Below, one piece after another: positions 61,223-64,000 of a stretch of DNA of 64,000 nucleotides. Position numbers and translations under genes: made by a program. A model generated the notes under the pieces. The model saw only the letters and a list, made by a program, of their open reading frames with translations. It made no database searches and was not told the origin of the DNA. Location of the stretch: assembly GCF_003568865.1 (NCBI RefSeq), contig NZ_CP031115.1, positions 1,984,001 through 2,048,000 on the forward strand, in the 5' to 3' direction. The stretch is from Rubrobacter indicoceani (GTDB lineage: Bacteria; Actinomycetota; Rubrobacteria; Rubrobacterales; Rubrobacteraceae). Every line of letters starts with the position of its first letter. Within the stretch, counting starts at the first letter, position 1.

Positions 61223-63424
61223 TTATATCTTTGTGAGCGGGGCCATGTCGGGGATAAAGATCCTCTCCTCGGCCCCGAAGCTGACGACGACCTTGCCCGG
61301 CTGCGCGTCAACGACCCTGCCGTCCCCGAACTTCTTGTGGCGCACCCTGTCGCCCACGCCAAACGGGTTGCCGGCGACCGAATCCGTAGACGACATAGTC
61401 GAGGAAGCCGCAGCGGAGGTGCCCCTCGTCCGGCTCGAGAAGCGACCGCCTCCGGCGCCGCCGCGCCAGGGACCGGACTTCCCGGATCCGACCTGCATCG
61501 TGCCGGACTTGAACTCGTCCGGTATCTCGGAGAGGAATCGGCTCGGCATCTGATACTCCCGGTCCCCACCCCAGTTCGACCTCAGCTTCGCATAGGTCAT
61601 CGTGAGCGTCTCCATCGCCCGTGTTATCCCGACGTAACACAATCTGCGCTCCTCCTCGAGGTTCTGCTCGTCGAGCGACCGCGAGTGCGGGAACGTCCCC
61701 TCTTCCATCCCGACGATAAAGACGTGCGGGTACTCAAGCCCCTTTGCGTTGTGGAGCGTCATAAGGGTAACGCTGCCCCCGCCGAGGTCGTCCTGCTGCG
61801 AATACAGCGCCTGCTCCTGCAGAAACCCTTCGAGCGTAGGCTCCTCCCCGGACTCCCGCGCACCGCGCTCGTACTCGGCGGCGGCGTTCACCAGCTCCAC
61901 AAGGTTCTCTACCCTCGCCTCCGACTCGACCGTGTTCTCGGCCTCCAGCTCCTTCCGGTAACCGGACTCATCCAGAACGGCCCCGATCATCTCCGCCGGT
62001 GTTGCTTCCTTCGCCACGACCCGCCACCCCTCGAAGAGCCGCTTGAGATCCCCGCAGGCCTTCTGGGCCTTGCCCGAGACCCCGGCCTCCTTCGCCTCGT
62101 CCAGAATCTCGTACATCGAGGTCCCTTTTGTCCGCGCGTGCTGCTGCAGCTTCCCGACCGACGTCGCACCCACCCCGCGTTTTGGCGTGTTGATGATTCG
62201 CTCCAAGGACACATCATCCGTCGGGTTGACCACAACGGCGAGGTAGGACATTGCGTCTTTGATCTCGGCCCGCTCGTAGAATTTCACGCCGCCGACTATC
62301 TGGTACGCGACGCCTTCCCGGACCAGCACGTCTTCTAGGGCGCGGCTCTGGGCGTTTGTCCGGTAGAAGACGGCGATGTCCGTCGGTTTCGCCGGGCCGT
62401 CCGTCAGGCGTTCTATCTCCGAGACGACGTAGCGGGCTTCGGCGTACTCGTCCGATGCGGTGAAGACCTTGATGCGCTCGCCGGAATTTCCCTCCGTCCA
62501 GAGGGCTTTCGCCTTGCGCGAGGCGTTGTTGGAGACGACCGCGTTTGCGGCGGAGAGAATCGTCTGCGTCGAGCGGTAGTTCTGCTCCAGGCGCACGACC
62601 TTCGCCTGCGGGTAGTCCCGCTCGAAGTCAAGGATGTTGCGGATATCCGCCCCTCGCCAGCTATAGACGGATTGATCGTCGTCTCCAACCACGCAGAGGT
62701 TTCCGTGATCCGCCGCCAGCGCGTTGACCAGCTTGTACTGGGCATGGTTTGTGTCCTGATACTCGTCCACCAGAATATACTTGAACCGCTTCTGGTAGCG
62801 TTCGCGCACTTCGGGGAAAAGCTCCACAAGGGCAACGGTCTGCATTATAAGGTCGTCGAAATCCATCGCGTTGTTCTCGTAGAGGCGCGTCTGGTAGAGG
62901 TCGTAGACCTCCGCGACGTTCTCGGCCACGTAACCCTCGGTCGCCTTGAGGTAGGCCCCGGCATCCTGCAGACGGTTCTTTGCGTCCGAGATCTGAGCCT
63001 GAAACGAGCGCGGGTTGAAGCGTTTCGGGTCCTTGCCAAGCTCGACAATGCATCGCTTGACGAGGCGGACCTGATCCCCCGAGTCGTAGATCGTGAACTC
63101 CCGCTTGTAGCCGAGCTTCTCGGCGTGAACGCGCAGCAGCCTCGCACAGAAGGCGTGGAAGGTCGAGACCCACATCTTCTTCGAGTCCGGCCCGACGAGC
63201 AGCGCAACCCGATCCTTCATCTCGGCCGCGGCCTTGTTGGTGAAGGTGATAGCAAGCACCTCGTCCGGCCCCGCAAGCCCCTCCTCGATAATGTGCGCGA
63301 TGCGGTGCGTCAGCACCCGCGTCTTGCCGCTGCCCGCTCCGGCCAGGACGAGCAACGGCCCCTCCGTCTGGAGAACGGCTTCGCTCTGGCTGTGGTTCAT
63401 GGCTTCTGTAAGATTAGTAGACAC
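61223..63424 (-). CDS. UvrD/PcrA-family ATP-dependent DNA helicase
   Basis: This 733-residue superfamily 1A helicase has the Q-motif (AMNHSQSEAVLQTEGPLLVLAGAGSGKTRVLTHRIAHI), Ia (ITFTNKAAAEMKDRV), Walker B (ILVDEYQDTNHAQY), III (VVGDDDQSVYSWRGAD), IV (LEQNYRST), V (VTLMTLHNAKGLEYPHVFIVG) and VI (EEERRLCYVGITRAMETL). A C-terminal tudor-like domain follows (DRVRHKKFGDGRVVDAQPGKVVVSF), typical of PcrA. It acts in repair and removal of recombination or replication intermediates. TATACT lies 6 nt before the GTG at 63424, suggesting a leaderless mRNA. Confidence 0.95.
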   Translation of the reverse strand: MSTNLTEAMNHSQSEAVLQTEGPLLVLAGAGSGKTRVLTHRIAHIIEEGLAGPDEVLAITFTNKAAAEMKDRVALLVGPDSKKMWVSTFHAFCARLLRVHAEKLGYKREFTIYDSGDQVRLVKRCIVELGKDPKRFNPRSFQAQISDAKNRLQDAGAYLKATEGYVAENVAEVYDLYQTRLYENNAMDFDDLIMQTVALVELFPEVRERYQKRFKYILVDEYQDTNHAQYKLVNALAADHGNLCVVGDDDQSVYSWRGADIRNILDFERDYPQAKVVRLEQNYRSTQTILSAANAVVSNNASRKAKALWTEGNSGERIKVFTASDEYAEARYVVSEIERLTDGPAKPTDIAVFYRTNAQSRALEDVLVREGVAYQIVGGVKFYERAEIKDAMSYLAVVVNPTDDVSLERIINTPKRGVGATSVGKLQQHARTKGTSMYEILDEAKEAGVSGKAQKACGDLKRLFEGWRVVAKEATPAEMIGAVLDESGYRKELEAENTVESEARVENLVELVNAAAEYERGARESGEEPTLEGFLQEQALYSQQDDLGGGSVTLMTLHNAKGLEYPHVFIVGMEEGTFPHSRSLDEQNLEEERRLCYVGITRAMETLTMTYAKLRSNWGGDREYQMPSRFLSEIPDEFKSGTMQVGSGKSGPWRGGAGGGRFSSRTRGTSAAASSTMSSTDSVAGNPFGVGDRVRHKKFGDGRVVDAQPGKVVVSFGAEERIFIPDMAPLTKI

Positions 63425-63430
63425 TAGTTG

Positions 63431-63436
63431 AGTATA
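63431..63436 (-). promoter_or_regulatory. -10 box implying a leaderless helicase transcript
   Basis: TATACT on the minus strand lies 6 nt before the GTG at 63424. No ribosome binding site is present. Confidence 0.45.
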
Positions 63437-63689
63437 ACGTCTCACAGAAGCTCCACCATTTTCTCTTCATCATAGCTACAAGTGGTGCGAGGCTTTCAAC
63501 TGCTGTAAGGTGGGATTTATTCCCGGTAACGGACGTGGGGTCAGGAGTTCGGGGAACGGCGGGTTTCGGGGAAAGGAGACATCTAAAAACGAAACTTTAC
63601 CCGGAAGTGGTTCCCGGACAGAGCCTTGCATGTCGCGGGCCTTGCGGGAAGCACCTGGAAAGGGAAAACCTGAAAGGAGGACGTTCTCT

Positions 63690-64000
63690 ATGACGGATGG
63701 AAAAGACGTACAGCATGAGCCTCACCTGAAGGGGCAGGTATCCGGTGAGGGCGGCATTCGGGCAGCGGATGCCGCTATCTCCGCCGATCCCGCGGCCCTT
63801 GAATCTTCGGGTGGGCTGGAGAACCTCAAGGCCCTGGACCGGGAGACGGCGCAGGTGCTCGTGGGCGTAACGCGGGCGATGTATCCGCACGACCGCGTCC
63901 CCGACAAGCACTACGCCCGCGTCGTTGTCCTGCTCGACGAGAAGGCCGCCGAAGACGCCGGTATAAAAGAGATGCTCGAGTTCGGGGTGCGGTCGCTCGC
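63690..64000 (+). CDS. Unrecognised soluble protein, 3' end outside the window
   Basis: This partial gene begins at ATG 63690 with AAAGGAGG 9 nt upstream. The 103 visible residues begin MTDGKDVQHEPHLKGQVSGE. A low-complexity Ala/Gly stretch follows, then ETAQVLVGVTRAMYPHDRVPDKHYARVVVLLDEKAAEDAG. The MYPHDR-x-PD-x-x-Y segment is reminiscent of small accessory subunits of membrane GMC or gluconate dehydrogenases (subunit 3), but the match is weak and there is no Tat signal in the visible part. I do not assign a function. Confidence 0.6.
   Translation, partial: MTDGKDVQHEPHLKGQVSGEGGIRAADAAISADPAALESSGGLENLKALDRETAQVLVGVTRAMYPHDRVPDKHYARVVVLLDEKAAEDAGIKEMLEFGVRSL

Overview
The window looks like chromosome of a high-GC Gram-positive bacterium of the Rubrobacter type (Actinomycetota, Rubrobacteria). 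This is an inference from several features: the high GC, a C40-type carotenoid pair (crtI-crtB), an InhA-like enoyl reductase, a GatCAB operon, ECF sigma/anti-sigma genes, and many genes whose -10 box lies only 6-9 nt before the start codon. Almost everything is ordinary chromosomal coding sequence. I see no tRNA, rRNA, CRISPR array, insertion sequence or phage gene. One short low-GC patch around 57.75-58.39 kb looks acquired.

Layout. 0-2.1 kb: ECF sigma factor, zinc anti-sigma factor and a bactofilin-like membrane protein, with an ECF-type promoter. 2.1-10.2 kb: membrane and cytosolic glycosyltransferases (GT87, GT39-like, GT2, GT4) and a flippase-like protein. A 439-bp gap inside this block carries three copies of a 9-codon ORF (MSEGKARFW), each with a near-perfect ribosome binding site, ahead of a degenerate HD-GYP membrane protein. 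10.2-22.8 kb: Crp/Fnr regulator, zinc metallopeptidase, LysM protein, thioesterase, acetyl-CoA synthetase with a possible upstream leader peptide, LtaS-like sulfatase-fold enzyme, DUF2723 protein, InhA-like enoyl-ACP reductase, and a luciferase-like oxidoreductase. 22.8-25.5 kb: dnaB and rplI-rpsR-rpsF. There is no ssb, and rpsF appears to start at AUA. 25.5-29.3 kb: RlmI-like rRNA methyltransferase diverging from crtI-crtB.

29.4-37.1 kb is a methyl-transfer block. It holds a glycine/sarcosine methyltransferase interrupted by an in-frame TAA, a sarcosine/dimethylglycine methyltransferase, a SAM-I riboswitch, a homocysteine S-methyltransferase/MTHFR fusion, and metH. The first two enzymes would make glycine betaine using three SAM per glycine. 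The last two regenerate methionine. 37.1-42.4 kb is a compact five-gene minus-strand operon of unknown function: P-loop NTPase, ABC half-exporter with three substituted catalytic residues, small membrane protein, HTTM protein and alpha/beta hydrolase. 42.6-52.9 kb: DUF4230 protein, esterase, HD-GYP and PAS/GGDEF/EAL signalling proteins, serine biosynthesis pair and MOSC protein. The PAS/GGDEF/EAL gene is split by a run of eight G. 53.1-57.7 kb: gatC-gatA-gatB followed by an IlvD/Edd-family paralogue lacking the iron-sulfur/metal Cys-Asp-Lys motif. 57.8-64 kb: the low-GC single-gene insert, folD, CBS-containing manganese pyrophosphatase, a UvrD/PcrA-like helicase and the start of an unrecognised gene.

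The most unusual elements are the triple MSEGKARFW mini-ORFs, the HTTM/degenerate-ABC operon, the degenerate IlvD paralogue in the gat operon, the AUA start of rpsF, and the two interrupted genes. All calls come from reading the sequence and from family knowledge; no database search was run.
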